From IMG/VR virus record IMGVR_UViG_3300008107_000057, positions 1 to 58,578 of that record: a stretch of DNA of 58,578 bases, one strand, 5' to 3'. The DNA is from a virus. A program made the position numbers and the translations under genes. This document shows, piece by piece, positions 43,878 through 52,434 of the stretch. The number at the start of each line of letters is the position of its first letter. The first letter of the stretch is position 1. The notes under the pieces were generated by a model, which saw only the letters and a program-made list of their open reading frames with translations, searched no databases and was not told the DNA's origin.

Positions 43878-44447
43878 ATGAAAACTTTTAAAGAATACCT
43901 ATCTGAAAGCAAAAAAGTTTGGTCTTTTAGGATCAAAGTTGCTGGCGAATTGCCAGAGGGCTTTCAAGCAACTGTCAAAGACAGACTACAAAAATTTGGT
44001 GTAACTCGTTTCGAAAAATCATCTCAATCTCCAATTCAAAAAACTGCACTTGATTTTCCGCAGTTAGAGAATGTTGAAGTTGCAGTGTTTGAAATAGAAA
44101 CTGCTTATCCAACTACACCACCAGAATTACTAAATGTAATTAAGACATGTAATCTAATCAAAGAAGAATATATTCTTGTTAGATATACATCCGAAGAAAT
44201 GGATATCATCGATGATGCAAAAGCAGATTCGTTGTTGGCCGATTCAACATATAGTGAAGTTGCTAAAATCAAACACAAAGATTATTTTGGTGACGAATTT
44301 AATACAGCATTTCTAAAAGACTTAGAAAAGACTGCTAAACAACGCAGAAAAGATTTGGGACATGACAGTAAAAAAGTAGATGTTCTAGCAACAGCTCCCA
44401 AAGTAAAAACTGATAAAACTGGCTCTAAGAGTCCTATGGGGAGTTAA
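43878..44447 (+). CDS. Predicted internal head protein with capsid-targeting sequence
   Basis: 189 residues. The N-terminus MKTFKEYLSESKK matches the T4 capsid-targeting sequence (MKTYQEFIxE of internal proteins IPI-III), including a gp21-type cleavage site after LSE (residue 10). After cleavage the protein would start SKKVWSFRIKVAGELPEGFQ. Residues 13-110 look like a mixed alpha/beta domain; the C-terminus is Lys-rich (EKTAKQRRKDLGHDSKKVDV), as is common for DNA-contacting internal proteins. It sits between the two terminase subunits' genes. The targeting motif is seen in the sequence; packaging into the head is inferred. Confidence 0.72.
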   Translation: MKTFKEYLSESKKVWSFRIKVAGELPEGFQATVKDRLQKFGVTRFEKSSQSPIQKTALDFPQLENVEVAVFEIETAYPTTPPELLNVIKTCNLIKEEYILVRYTSEEMDIIDDAKADSLLADSTYSEVAKIKHKDYFGDEFNTAFLKDLEKTAKQRRKDLGHDSKKVDVLATAPKVKTDKTGSKSPMGS

Positions 44448-44448
44448 T

Positions 44449-45264
44449 ATGAATTTCAATGAATTATACAAAAGAATTAATAATATCGATAAAGGTTTAA
44501 CCGAGTGCGGGGAACCAATGGGTGCAATGATGGGCAATCAGCCTACTACACCACCTCCAACTATGAGCGTTAATTTTAATGCTCAAGGCATGGACAATAT
44601 TAAAAGCATGATGGATCTATGGACCAAGGTCAATCCAGATATGATGCCAGCAGGCGGTTTGCCACCTACTCCATCGTTATCAGATCCTTCAATGTCAAAA
44701 ACACCAACACTACAACTAACACCTCCAATGGGCGCAAGTTCAGATGACATCGATGATTTATCTCCAAGTGATATGGGAGATAACGATTTAGACATCGACA
44801 TCGATGGCGACGATACTCCAGACATTGCAATTGGTTCAGACGACCGTGATGACGTTTCTACAGCAATGGGCGACATCGACGGTGATGGCGATCACGACAT
44901 GGACGACCATGATGCTGAGAAAACAGGTTTTGCTAACAAGCCAGACGAAAAGTATGCAGACATCGATGACATTACTACCAAAGCCGGCGGCGGCATGAAT
45001 GGTCCTAAGAATCCTAAAGACCTACGTGTAAAAGATCCTTCACCGTATGAAAACGAAGAGTATGCAAATTCACCAGACGAGCATACAGATGATCATTTAC
45101 GAATCATCAAACACCTAGCAGGTGGCATGAACAAAGAAAAACCTATGGTCAAGCACAGCTACAAGCAAGGTGATAATCCAATGGCAATGCCAGAGAGCGA
45201 AGATCCGTTAGCGAGTATTAAACATGATCTACGTTCAAGACTACAAAACTACAAAGCACAGTAA
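44449..45264 (+). CDS. Acidic low-complexity protein with DxDxDG repeats
   Basis: 271 residues. The N-terminal helix (FNELYKRINNIDKGLTECGE) is followed by a Pro/Met-rich linker. An Asp-rich stretch (about residues 100-150) contains DIDIDGDD and GDIDGDGDHDMDD, resembling Ca-binding loops of dockerin or thrombospondin type 3 repeats. The C-terminal part has YANSPDEHTDDHLRIIKHLA and GGMNKEKPM...QGDNPMAM, a segment I associate with marine T4-like phage virion proteins. It starts 1 nt after the preceding stop and is followed by gp17. The role is unknown; a head-associated protein is likely. Confidence 0.66.
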   Translation: MNFNELYKRINNIDKGLTECGEPMGAMMGNQPTTPPPTMSVNFNAQGMDNIKSMMDLWTKVNPDMMPAGGLPPTPSLSDPSMSKTPTLQLTPPMGASSDDIDDLSPSDMGDNDLDIDIDGDDTPDIAIGSDDRDDVSTAMGDIDGDGDHDMDDHDAEKTGFANKPDEKYADIDDITTKAGGGMNGPKNPKDLRVKDPSPYENEEYANSPDEHTDDHLRIIKHLAGGMNKEKPMVKHSYKQGDNPMAMPESEDPLASIKHDLRSRLQNYKAQ

Positions 45265-45279
45265 TAAGGATACGACCCC

Positions 45280-46866
45280 ATGAGTAAAAGTCTCGACGGG
45301 GTCTTAATCAAAAAGGCCCATGCACCACAACGGTATACGCTTGAAGAAGTAAGACATCTCGAAGCTTGTATGGATCCTGTTACAGGACCGTTGTATTTCT
45401 GCAAAACTTTTTTAAAGATTCAGCACCCAGTACGTGGATCGATTCCATTTGTACCCTACGAATACCAAGAGCGATTAATTAATTCCTACCATACTCATAA
45501 GCAGTCGATTGGTATGTTACCGCGTCAGATGGGTAAAACTACGTGTGCAACTGGTTACCTATTATGGTACACGATGTTTGTTCCAGAAGCGCAGGTTCTG
45601 ATAGCGGCCCACAAATACGAAGGCGCACAGGATATTATGAATCGATATCGATTCGGCTACGAGAACTTGCCAGACTTTATTCGTGCAGGTGTTTATTCTT
45701 ATAATCGTAATACAATCGAATACGATAATGGCGCACGTATTCAAGCAACTACTACAACAGAAAACACAGGTCGTGGTAAATCTCTTTCATTAATTTACTG
45801 CGATGAGTTCGCATTCGTTCAACCTCCAGAGAAAGCCAAAGAGTTTTGGACTGCGTTATCACCAACCCTATCAACGGGTGGTAAATGTATTATTACATCA
45901 ACACCCAACAGTGACGAGGATCAGTTTGCTCTTATCTGGACTGAAGCTAACAAGAAGTTTGATGAGTTTGGTAACGAACAAGAGTTAGGTTCAAACGGAT
46001 TTTACAGTTTCTTTGCACATTGGAGCGAGCATCCAGATCGTGACGAAGCATGGGCAGCAGTTGAACGTAGTAAAATTGGTGCAGAGCGTTTCCGCAGAGA
46101 GTTTGATTGTGAATTTTTGATCTTTGACGAAACATTAATCAACGCAGTACGTCTTGCAGAAATGAAAGGTGTTGAGCCCACAATGACTATGGGACAAACA
46201 CGCTGGTATAAAGATATTAACCCGCAGGCAACATATTTGATTGCACTTGATCCTAGCCTAGGAACAGGCGGTGACTACGGTGCTATTCAAGTCTACGAAA
46301 TGCCAAGCATGGTTCAAGTTGCAGAATGGCATCATAACTTAACTCCTATTCAAAAGCAAGTTAGACACATGCGTGAAATTTGCAAATACATTTCTGATCG
46401 CGGCGAGGAATTAGGCGGCGTTCCGCAGATATATTATTCGGTCGAAAATAACACAATCGGCGAAGCAGCATTAATGGTAATCAGTGATATTGGTGAAGAA
46501 AACTTTCCTGGATTGTTCCTAAGCGAACCGATACGCAAGGGTCATGTACGTAAGTTCCGCAAGGGATTTAACACAACACATAAGACCAAAATCACTGCTT
46601 GTAGCCAATTAAAGAATCTAATCGAAACACAAAAAATGACTATTAAGTCAAAACCCTTGATGTCAGAACTAAAAACCTTTGTTGCACACGGTGTAGGATA
46701 TGGTGCAAAATCTGGAGAACACGACGATTTAGTATCTTCTACTTTACTATGCGTTAGAATGGCTAACGTGCTAGCAGATTGGGATCCTAAAATCTACGAT
46801 AAAATGACGGAAAAACTCAACGAGGATCAGTTGCCTATGCCAATCTTCATTAGCACAGGCTATTAA
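45280..46866 (+). CDS. 17: Terminase large subunit (gp17-like)
   Basis: 528-residue packaging motor. The ATPase domain has Walker A PRQMGKTT (81-88), Walker B LSLIYCDEFA (168-177) with catalytic Glu in DE, and motif III CIITSTPNSDED (about 203-214). The RNase-H-like nuclease domain starts with IALDPSLGTGGDYGAIQV (metal-binding D324). It continues with a central Glu (VENNTIGEAAL) and a third acidic residue in the GEHDDLVSSTLL segment. All expected motifs are intact. Length is below T4 gp17 (610). The SD is AAGGA. Confidence 0.96.
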   Translation: MSKSLDGVLIKKAHAPQRYTLEEVRHLEACMDPVTGPLYFCKTFLKIQHPVRGSIPFVPYEYQERLINSYHTHKQSIGMLPRQMGKTTCATGYLLWYTMFVPEAQVLIAAHKYEGAQDIMNRYRFGYENLPDFIRAGVYSYNRNTIEYDNGARIQATTTTENTGRGKSLSLIYCDEFAFVQPPEKAKEFWTALSPTLSTGGKCIITSTPNSDEDQFALIWTEANKKFDEFGNEQELGSNGFYSFFAHWSEHPDRDEAWAAVERSKIGAERFRREFDCEFLIFDETLINAVRLAEMKGVEPTMTMGQTRWYKDINPQATYLIALDPSLGTGGDYGAIQVYEMPSMVQVAEWHHNLTPIQKQVRHMREICKYISDRGEELGGVPQIYYSVENNTIGEAALMVISDIGEENFPGLFLSEPIRKGHVRKFRKGFNTTHKTKITACSQLKNLIETQKMTIKSKPLMSELKTFVAHGVGYGAKSGEHDDLVSSTLLCVRMANVLADWDPKIYDKMTEKLNEDQLPMPIFISTGY

Positions 46867-46877
46867 CTAAATATACT

Positions 46878-49241
46878 ATGGACTCACAAAAAAGCATCGC
46901 TACAGACTTATTTTACAAAATTAGAAGCCGTTTCACAGGACTGAAACTTGGTGAAAGCGCAGGTGCGGTTACTATTAACCCGGAATCTGCTGTGTTTTTT
47001 GATTTTGATTATATCGATGAAGATATTGCTCTTGGGCATGTTAGCATTAGTCTAGCAGAACCTACATCGATGAAAGTATATTTCAGTAATGGTATTACTG
47101 AACAAATGAATATCGTACAAAAAGAAAAATGGTATGGTTTTCTAAGAGAATTGCGCCAGTTTGCAAAACGCAGATTGCTTACCTTTGATACTAGAGATGT
47201 TGCCAAAGACAATCTTGATCAAAGAGACTTTGCTTTTTTGAGTCAGTATAATAAGCCACAGAATATCGGAGAATCAGTTATGAATGGAAACGGTCTATAT
47301 GGATCAAAGACTGTTAGCTATCAAAAGCTAATGGACACACGCTTGATCATCAAGCACGTTAATGCGCTTACAGATGATCAGCAGCCAGGAGCACGAAGCA
47401 GAAATATTGGTGCTTTATTTATTGAGAACCAACACGGTGAACGTTTTAAATATCCGTTCATTCATCTAGCAGGTGCTCGTGCTATGCAACGTCACGTCGC
47501 AAATGGCGGAGTTCCATACGATGACCTTGGCAAAAGTATAGTTGGTATGAGTGAGCAAATTGCTCAATTGAAAGGGTTTGGCAACTATGTTGTTAGAAAC
47601 GATTTACTTAACTCTGATACAAACAGTATCTACGAACGCAGTGCAGATGCACTAAATGGATTACGCGAGCAAATCGCAAAATTATCTAAACAGGCTTACT
47701 ACGAGCAATATAAAGAATCATTCCAGGCTCCGGATAGTTTCGAGATTCCCGAAGACGTTGTAGAAGACTTCACAGAAAAATTCACTGTCAAAAATTTCAA
47801 AGAGGACATTAAGTCCGTATTTCCAATTCTATACAGACTTATGAAGGAAGAGTCCAGATTAGGCTATGACGACATAGTCGCCATGACAGGGCAAGAACAA
47901 GCAGACGAACAAATTGAATCTGCACAAGTTGATCCGTTTGCACAATTTGAAAGTTGGGCAATGACATTAGGTGAAGCAAGTGCTGTTCAAAGTCAAGATC
48001 CACAAGAACGTACACTAGCAATTCAAAAATTAAACGAATTAACATTACAATCATTTCCGGCTGGTGAAAGCGGACTGAATGCTATTACAAGTCTTGAGGG
48101 AATCATCGAAGATAAAGAATTATATGATGCATTTAAGGCAGCAGGCGTAGAGGAATCAAACACAGATGTTCGTCCATTCATTCAAGTATGGTTGCAACAG
48201 AATGCTCCAGACGTATTGTCAGAAGTTGATTTTGGTGATTTAGCAAATGCAGATGCTAGTACACAACAAGAGGGCTCCGGCGACCAACAAATTAAACCCG
48301 GCATGAAAACTCAATACGGAACTGTAGTGTCTGTAGAAGGAAATACAGTAACAGTAGATGCCGGCAATGGTGATTTAACCACGGTTAATATTCACGATAT
48401 AGAGCAAGGCATTGACGAAGCAGCCGAAGGTAAGCCGGCATTTCCAAAAAACACCGACTATGGCTACGATGGCAATAACTGGGATGAGTGGAAGAGCTCC
48501 CCAGGATATGCAGAATATCGTGCTGCTACAGATGCGTGGAGTAAAGCTGACAAAGCATGGCGAGCAAAAGAAGCACGTAAGTATGACACAACAATGTGGA
48601 TCTCAAATCCGCACTTTGACGTAAACGGTCCCGAAGACGAAGAAGATCCTGACTTCCAAGCAGAAGAACTTGAAGTAGGAGTAGATTATTCTAGCGAAAC
48701 AACGGGCGAATATCGTGCAGCAACATGGGGATATCATGGTGGTGAGCCAGAAGAGCATCCAGAAACCGAATACGAAATTACAAAAATTGTTGATATTGAC
48801 ACAGGTAAGGATCTTACCGATGACAGCTCAGTATTTGATCTAGTATATGAAAAACTCGACGATGAACAATACGAATCGATCGATCCTAAGAACAAACAAG
48901 ACTACGAACGTCCGGCAATAGATCGTAAAAAAGCAGGACAGCCGCCTTTGACTATGAAAGACGTTAAGGACAAAGATGAAAAATCCGAACGTGATCGTAA
49001 ATCTCGTGCAGGCGTTAACGTACAAGAAGTAGCAGAATTTATCTACAGTTTTTATGATAAAAAGACCAACACTTTCCCTAAAGGTCCAGAAAGCGTAGCT
49101 ACAATGACCGGAAAGAAGTTTGGTGAACAGGCAGAAGCAATGGCGAGAAAACTAGCAGAAAGACTAGCACCACAGCAAAGTCCACAGGCAGATCCAAGAC
49201 TTGCAGAAATTGCAAGAATTAAACAATTGTCAGGCATGTAA
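46878..49241 (+). CDS. Large protein after terminase, unknown (virion-associated candidate)
   Basis: 787 residues. The N-terminal 100 residues form a mixed domain (SAVFFDFDYIDEDIALGHVS) followed by a Lys/Arg-rich helix (LRELRQFAKRRLLTFDTRDV). The middle (about 130-330) is helical. Residues about 475-510 look like a small KOW/SH3-like barrel (GMKTQYGTVVSVEGNTVTVD then AGNGDL). Acidic and aromatic segments follow (about 520-660). The C-terminus has PQADPRLAEIARIKQLSGM. ACTAAATA ends 4 nt before the ATG. Similar large proteins follow gp17 in some aquatic T4-like phages. Role unknown. Confidence 0.68.
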   Translation: MDSQKSIATDLFYKIRSRFTGLKLGESAGAVTINPESAVFFDFDYIDEDIALGHVSISLAEPTSMKVYFSNGITEQMNIVQKEKWYGFLRELRQFAKRRLLTFDTRDVAKDNLDQRDFAFLSQYNKPQNIGESVMNGNGLYGSKTVSYQKLMDTRLIIKHVNALTDDQQPGARSRNIGALFIENQHGERFKYPFIHLAGARAMQRHVANGGVPYDDLGKSIVGMSEQIAQLKGFGNYVVRNDLLNSDTNSIYERSADALNGLREQIAKLSKQAYYEQYKESFQAPDSFEIPEDVVEDFTEKFTVKNFKEDIKSVFPILYRLMKEESRLGYDDIVAMTGQEQADEQIESAQVDPFAQFESWAMTLGEASAVQSQDPQERTLAIQKLNELTLQSFPAGESGLNAITSLEGIIEDKELYDAFKAAGVEESNTDVRPFIQVWLQQNAPDVLSEVDFGDLANADASTQQEGSGDQQIKPGMKTQYGTVVSVEGNTVTVDAGNGDLTTVNIHDIEQGIDEAAEGKPAFPKNTDYGYDGNNWDEWKSSPGYAEYRAATDAWSKADKAWRAKEARKYDTTMWISNPHFDVNGPEDEEDPDFQAEELEVGVDYSSETTGEYRAATWGYHGGEPEEHPETEYEITKIVDIDTGKDLTDDSSVFDLVYEKLDDEQYESIDPKNKQDYERPAIDRKKAGQPPLTMKDVKDKDEKSERDRKSRAGVNVQEVAEFIYSFYDKKTNTFPKGPESVATMTGKKFGEQAEAMARKLAERLAPQQSPQADPRLAEIARIKQLSGM

Positions 49242-49258
49242 CATTTTAATGTAAAAAG

Positions 49259-49283
49259 AAAAAGCTACTTCGGTAGCTTTTTT
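49259..49283 (+). terminator. Intrinsic terminator with TTCG loop
   Basis: AAAAAGCTAC (49259-49268), TTCG tetraloop, GTAGCTTTTTT (49273-49283). It separates the packaging operon from gp32. Confidence 0.94.
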
Positions 49284-49330
49284 CTTGACATAGTTTTGGT
49301 AAAAAAAAGCCAATTATATGTTGTTTTTAT

Positions 49331-49359
49331 TTGACACTGATAAATAAAAAGCGCATAAT
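49331..49359 (+). promoter_or_regulatory. Strong sigma70 promoter for gp32 with a late promoter inside its spacer
   Basis: TTGACA (49331-49336), 17-nt spacer, CATAAT (49354-49359): near-consensus host-type promoter. GATAAATA (49339-49346), an exact late octamer, lies within the spacer, giving early and late transcription options for gp32-UvsX-UvsY. The remaining ~58 nt leader ends in AGGAGG (about 49403-49408) before ATG 49418. The 176-base gap 49242-49417 otherwise holds only the terminator. Confidence 0.82.
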
Positions 49360-49417
49360 AACACATGTGCATAAGGCATAAAATACATTTTAAGGCATAA
49401 CATAGGAGGCATCTAAA

Positions 49418-50410
49418 ATGGCATCATTAGCAGAAATTCGTGCAAAACTTCAAGACGCACAAAACAAGGGTCCTAGCGGCTCACAACAAGGCGGCGGCGA
49501 CAACGCAATTTACCCCCACTGGAACATGCAAGAAGGCAAAGAAGCGACCATTCGCTTGTTAGCTGACGGCGACACTAATAACACTTTCTTCTGGGTAGAA
49601 CGTGCTATGATCAAACTAGAATTCAACGGCATCAAGGGTGAGACTGATTCTAGAAAAGTTCAAGTACAAGTACCATGTGTAGAAATGTATGGTCCAAACG
49701 AAGTTTGTCCAATCCTAAGCGAAGTTCGCGGTTGGTTCAAGGACAAGTCGTTGGAAGACATGGGTCGTAAATATTGGAAAAAGCGTAGTTACATTTTCCA
49801 AGGCTTTGTAGTAGATGATCCAATTGGTGAAGACAAAACACCAGAGAATCCAATCCGTAGATTCATCATCGGACCTCAAATTTATCAAATCATCCGTTCA
49901 GCATTAATGGATCCAGAGTTGGACGAATTGCCAACCGATGCACTAAAAGGTGTTGACTTCCGTATTGCTAAAACTAGCAAAGGCGGATTTGCTGACTATT
50001 CAACTTCTAAGTGGTCACGTCGCGAACGTGCTCTTAATGAAGCTGAACAAGCAGCAATTGCACAGCATGGTTTGTTTGATTTGAAAAGCTTCTTACCTAA
50101 GAAGCCAGGTGAAGTTGAACTCAAAGTAATCAAAGAAATGTTTGAAGCTAGCGTTGATGGTGAGGCATACGATCCAGCACGTTGGAGTCAATATTACAGA
50201 CCAGCAGGCGTGAGCCAAGCTACCGGCGATCCTTTGAAGCCGTCAGCACCACGTCATGACGAAGAGGAAGCAATGGCTGCACCAGCAGCATCATCTGCAC
50301 CAGTTACACCATCAGCACCAGCGGCTGCACCAGTTGAATCAGCTGGTTCGACAGATGGCGCAAGTCGTGCGCAAGACATTCTTGCCATGATTCGTAACCG
50401 TCAAAAGTAA
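49418..50410 (+). CDS. 32: Single-stranded DNA-binding protein (gp32-like)
   Basis: 330 residues (T4 gp32 has 301). It coats ssDNA in replication, recombination and repair. The N-terminal cooperativity helix (SLAEIRAKLQDAQNK) is followed by the OB-fold core: YPHWNMQEGKEATIRLLADG, FFWVERAMIKLEFNGIKG, RSYIFQGFVV and RRFIIGPQIYQIIRSALMDP. The T4 zinc ligands are only partly recognisable (C-x9-C in CVEMYGPNEVC). The acidic/Ala-Pro C-terminal tail ends in ASRAQDILAMIRNRQK. It is first gene of the recombination operon with a very strong SD. Confidence 0.94.
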   Translation: MASLAEIRAKLQDAQNKGPSGSQQGGGDNAIYPHWNMQEGKEATIRLLADGDTNNTFFWVERAMIKLEFNGIKGETDSRKVQVQVPCVEMYGPNEVCPILSEVRGWFKDKSLEDMGRKYWKKRSYIFQGFVVDDPIGEDKTPENPIRRFIIGPQIYQIIRSALMDPELDELPTDALKGVDFRIAKTSKGGFADYSTSKWSRRERALNEAEQAAIAQHGLFDLKSFLPKKPGEVELKVIKEMFEASVDGEAYDPARWSQYYRPAGVSQATGDPLKPSAPRHDEEEAMAAPAASSAPVTPSAPAAAPVESAGSTDGASRAQDILAMIRNRQK

Positions 50411-50423
50411 TTGTAATAAACAA

Positions 50424-50448
50424 AGAGTATGGGCCAGTCCCATACTCT
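50424..50448 (+). terminator. Hairpin between gp32 and downstream gene (partial terminator)
   Basis: AGAGTATGGG (50424-50433), loop CCAGT, CCCATACTCT (50439-50448): a perfect 10-bp stem. The following CTTTGATT is a poor T-run, so it is likely an attenuator or mRNA 3'-end stabiliser that lowers UvsX expression relative to gp32. Confidence 0.7.
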
Positions 50449-50470
50449 CTTTGATTCTAGGAGAATAATA

Positions 50471-50665
50471 ATGGCAAAGAAACTAGCTAAATTAGCAAAA
50501 GTAAATGAATCATTTACTGTTAATCGTTATGATAACGGATTTATGATTGAAGTCGGCGGACGTGATTCTGAAAGTGAATGGAAGACCGCTAAAGTAATGT
50601 GTTCAACTGAAGCAGAGCTTTTTGAAGTAATTAAAGAAGCATTGGCAATGGAAGTGGACACCTAA
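50471..50665 (+). CDS. Small protein between gp32 and UvsX, unknown
   Basis: 64 residues from ATG 50471, preceded by AGGAG. An upstream in-frame ATG (50429) lies inside the hairpin and is unlikely. The Lys-rich N-terminus (MAKKLAKLAKVNESFTVNRY) leads to a small alpha/beta segment (GFMIEVGGRDSESEWKTAKV) and a final helix. It is 1 nt from the uvsX start. The location suggests a recombination accessory role. Confidence 0.7.
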   Translation: MAKKLAKLAKVNESFTVNRYDNGFMIEVGGRDSESEWKTAKVMCSTEAELFEVIKEALAMEVDT

Positions 50666-50666
50666 T

Positions 50667-51746
50667 ATGACAAAAGCATTTGATATTTCAAAATTTCGTA
50701 AGACTCTAACAAAGAGTATCGAAGGTCTTGGTGTTGGATTTAACGATCCAACTGATTGGGTAGGCACGGGCAGTTATGCTCTTAACTATTTGATTAGTTC
50801 GGATTTCCATAAAGGTATTCCTTTGGGCAAAGTAACTGTATTTGCAGGCGAGTCAGGTGCAGGTAAGAGTTATTTTTGTTCAGGAAATATTATTAAAAAT
50901 GCACAAGCTCAGGGAATTTTTGTTGTCTTAGTTGACAGCGAAAACGCACTTGACGAAGCATGGCTCAAAGCATTAGGCGTTGATACAGCCGAAGATAAGT
51001 TGTTGAAACTTAATATGGCTATGATCGATGACGTTGCTCGTACTATTAGTGAGTTTATGAAAGAATACAAAACAATGGATGAAACTACTCGTCCTAAGGT
51101 ATTGTTTGTCATTGACTCTTTAGGTATGTTGTTAACACCGACTGATGTTAATCAATTCGAAGCAGGCGAAATGAAAGGTGATATGGGTCGTAAGCCTAAA
51201 GCACTTACAAGTCTTGTTCGTAATTCTGTTAACATGTTTGGCAGTTATAATGTCGGAATGATCTGTACTAATCACACATACGCAAGTCAAGATATGTTTG
51301 ATCCAGACGATAAAATTTCAGGTGGCCAAGGCTTTATCTATGCATCATCGATAGTAGTTGCTATGCGTAAACTAAAGTTGAAGACTGATGCAGACGGTAA
51401 TAAGACTACAACTGTAAACGGTATTCGTGCAGCCTGTAAAATTATGAAAACACGATATGCAAAACCGTTTGAAAGTGTGCAAGTTGAAATTCCTTATGAG
51501 ACAGGTATGAACCCGTATAGCGGTTTGACAGACTTGTTCGAAGCAAGAGGGTTGCTCAAGAAAGAAGGAAATAGTCTTGTATACACCACAGCCGACGGCG
51601 AAATTATCAAACAATTCCGCAAGGCCTGGGAACGCAACGAATCCGGAAGTCTTGATACAGTGATGGCTGACATTATTAAAAATGGTGAATCAGCACCAAT
51701 TGTGATAACTAATAATGAAGAAGTTGAAACGGAGATTACTGAATGA
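50667..51746 (+). CDS. uvsX: RecA-like recombinase UvsX
   Basis: 359 residues. Forms presynaptic filaments for strand exchange and recombination-dependent replication. Walker A is GESGAGKS (61-68) after GKVTVFA, with VLVDSENALDEAWLKALGVD and Walker B VLFVIDS (145-151). SLGMLLTPTDVNQFEAGEMK then GDMGRKPKAL and the SGGQGFIYASSIVVAMRKL DNA-binding/L2 region are typical of T4-like UvsX. Its stop overlaps the next start (ATGA). Loader UvsY follows one gene later. Confidence 0.95.
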   Translation: MTKAFDISKFRKTLTKSIEGLGVGFNDPTDWVGTGSYALNYLISSDFHKGIPLGKVTVFAGESGAGKSYFCSGNIIKNAQAQGIFVVLVDSENALDEAWLKALGVDTAEDKLLKLNMAMIDDVARTISEFMKEYKTMDETTRPKVLFVIDSLGMLLTPTDVNQFEAGEMKGDMGRKPKALTSLVRNSVNMFGSYNVGMICTNHTYASQDMFDPDDKISGGQGFIYASSIVVAMRKLKLKTDADGNKTTTVNGIRAACKIMKTRYAKPFESVQVEIPYETGMNPYSGLTDLFEARGLLKKEGNSLVYTTADGEIIKQFRKAWERNESGSLDTVMADIIKNGESAPIVITNNEEVETEITE

Positions 51747-51982
51747 AAGAAGATTTAATTGCAGACATCTGGAACTTAATGATTGAGCATATTCCAGAGA
51801 AATCTAGAAAAGATGTTGCCAGTGATTTTGTAAACACATTACTTGACTATGGTATTAAAGATTCTGTTATAGAAAGCCTATTGGGAATCGATCCATACTT
51901 GGATGATGCTATCAGTTATGCAATTGACGGTGACACCATCATTGACAGCAACGACGAAGAATACTACGAAGACGAAGAATGA
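51743..51982 (+). CDS. Small acidic protein between UvsX and UvsY, unknown
   Basis: 79 residues, joined to uvsX and uvsY by ATGA overlaps on both sides, so produced with them in a fixed ratio. A helical N-terminus (DLIADIWNLMIEHIPEKSRK) precedes a strongly acidic tail (DSNDEEYYEDEE). The acidic end resembles ssDNA-mimic or protein-docking tails. No family recognised; a recombination accessory role is inferred from context. Confidence 0.72.
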   Translation: MKEDLIADIWNLMIEHIPEKSRKDVASDFVNTLLDYGIKDSVIESLLGIDPYLDDAISYAIDGDTIIDSNDEEYYEDEE

Positions 51983-52434
51983 ATTGGTACGACAAAGTTT
52001 CTAAGGATATCAGCCACATACCTGATGCAGTAGCTTACTATGAGGCTGAACTTTTAGAAGCAAAGTTGGAATGTAGAATCTATGGCAACATAGAAAAAAA
52101 CAGTTCAGTAATGCCCGGTATTGTTGAGAATAGATTTAATCAACTACAAGAGATTGAAGCTGTTCTTGAATATCTAAACATAGAACTTCGTAGATTAAAG
52201 AGTCAGCACTTTCGTAAATATCTCGAAAGTTATCAGCGAGCATTGTCGTCTAGAGACTGTGAAAAGTTTGTAGACGGCGAAGCAGATGTTGTAGACTTTG
52301 AGAAAATTATTAATGAAGTTGCCTTACTACGTAATAAGTGGTTAGGCATTATTAAGTCATTGGATCAGAAGCAATGGCACTTAACTAATATTATTAAGTT
52401 AAGGGTCGCTGGATTGGAAGACGCCACTCTTTAA
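51979..52434 (+). CDS. uvsY: Recombination mediator UvsY-like
   Basis: 151 residues. UvsY loads UvsX onto gp32-coated ssDNA. The protein is helical, with a SMRLxExxK-like helix replaced here by DAVAYYEAELLEAKLECRIY. The following arrangement (AVLEYLNIELRRLKSQHFRK then YLESYQRALSSRD, then EVALLRNKWLGIIKSLDQKQ then WHLTNIIKLRVAG) resembles the UvsY of T4-like cyanophages. The position after uvsX and similar size to T4 UvsY (137) support the call. The 3' end overlaps the convergent gene by 41 nt. Confidence 0.8.
   Translation: MNWYDKVSKDISHIPDAVAYYEAELLEAKLECRIYGNIEKNSSVMPGIVENRFNQLQEIEAVLEYLNIELRRLKSQHFRKYLESYQRALSSRDCEKFVDGEADVVDFEKIINEVALLRNKWLGIIKSLDQKQWHLTNIIKLRVAGLEDATL

Noticed and set aside
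49285-49320. TTGACA at 49285-49290 as a first sigma70 promoter for gp32
   Set aside because: The next TATAAT-like hexamers are 21-24 nt away, too far. The box at 49331 has a correct 17-nt spacer.
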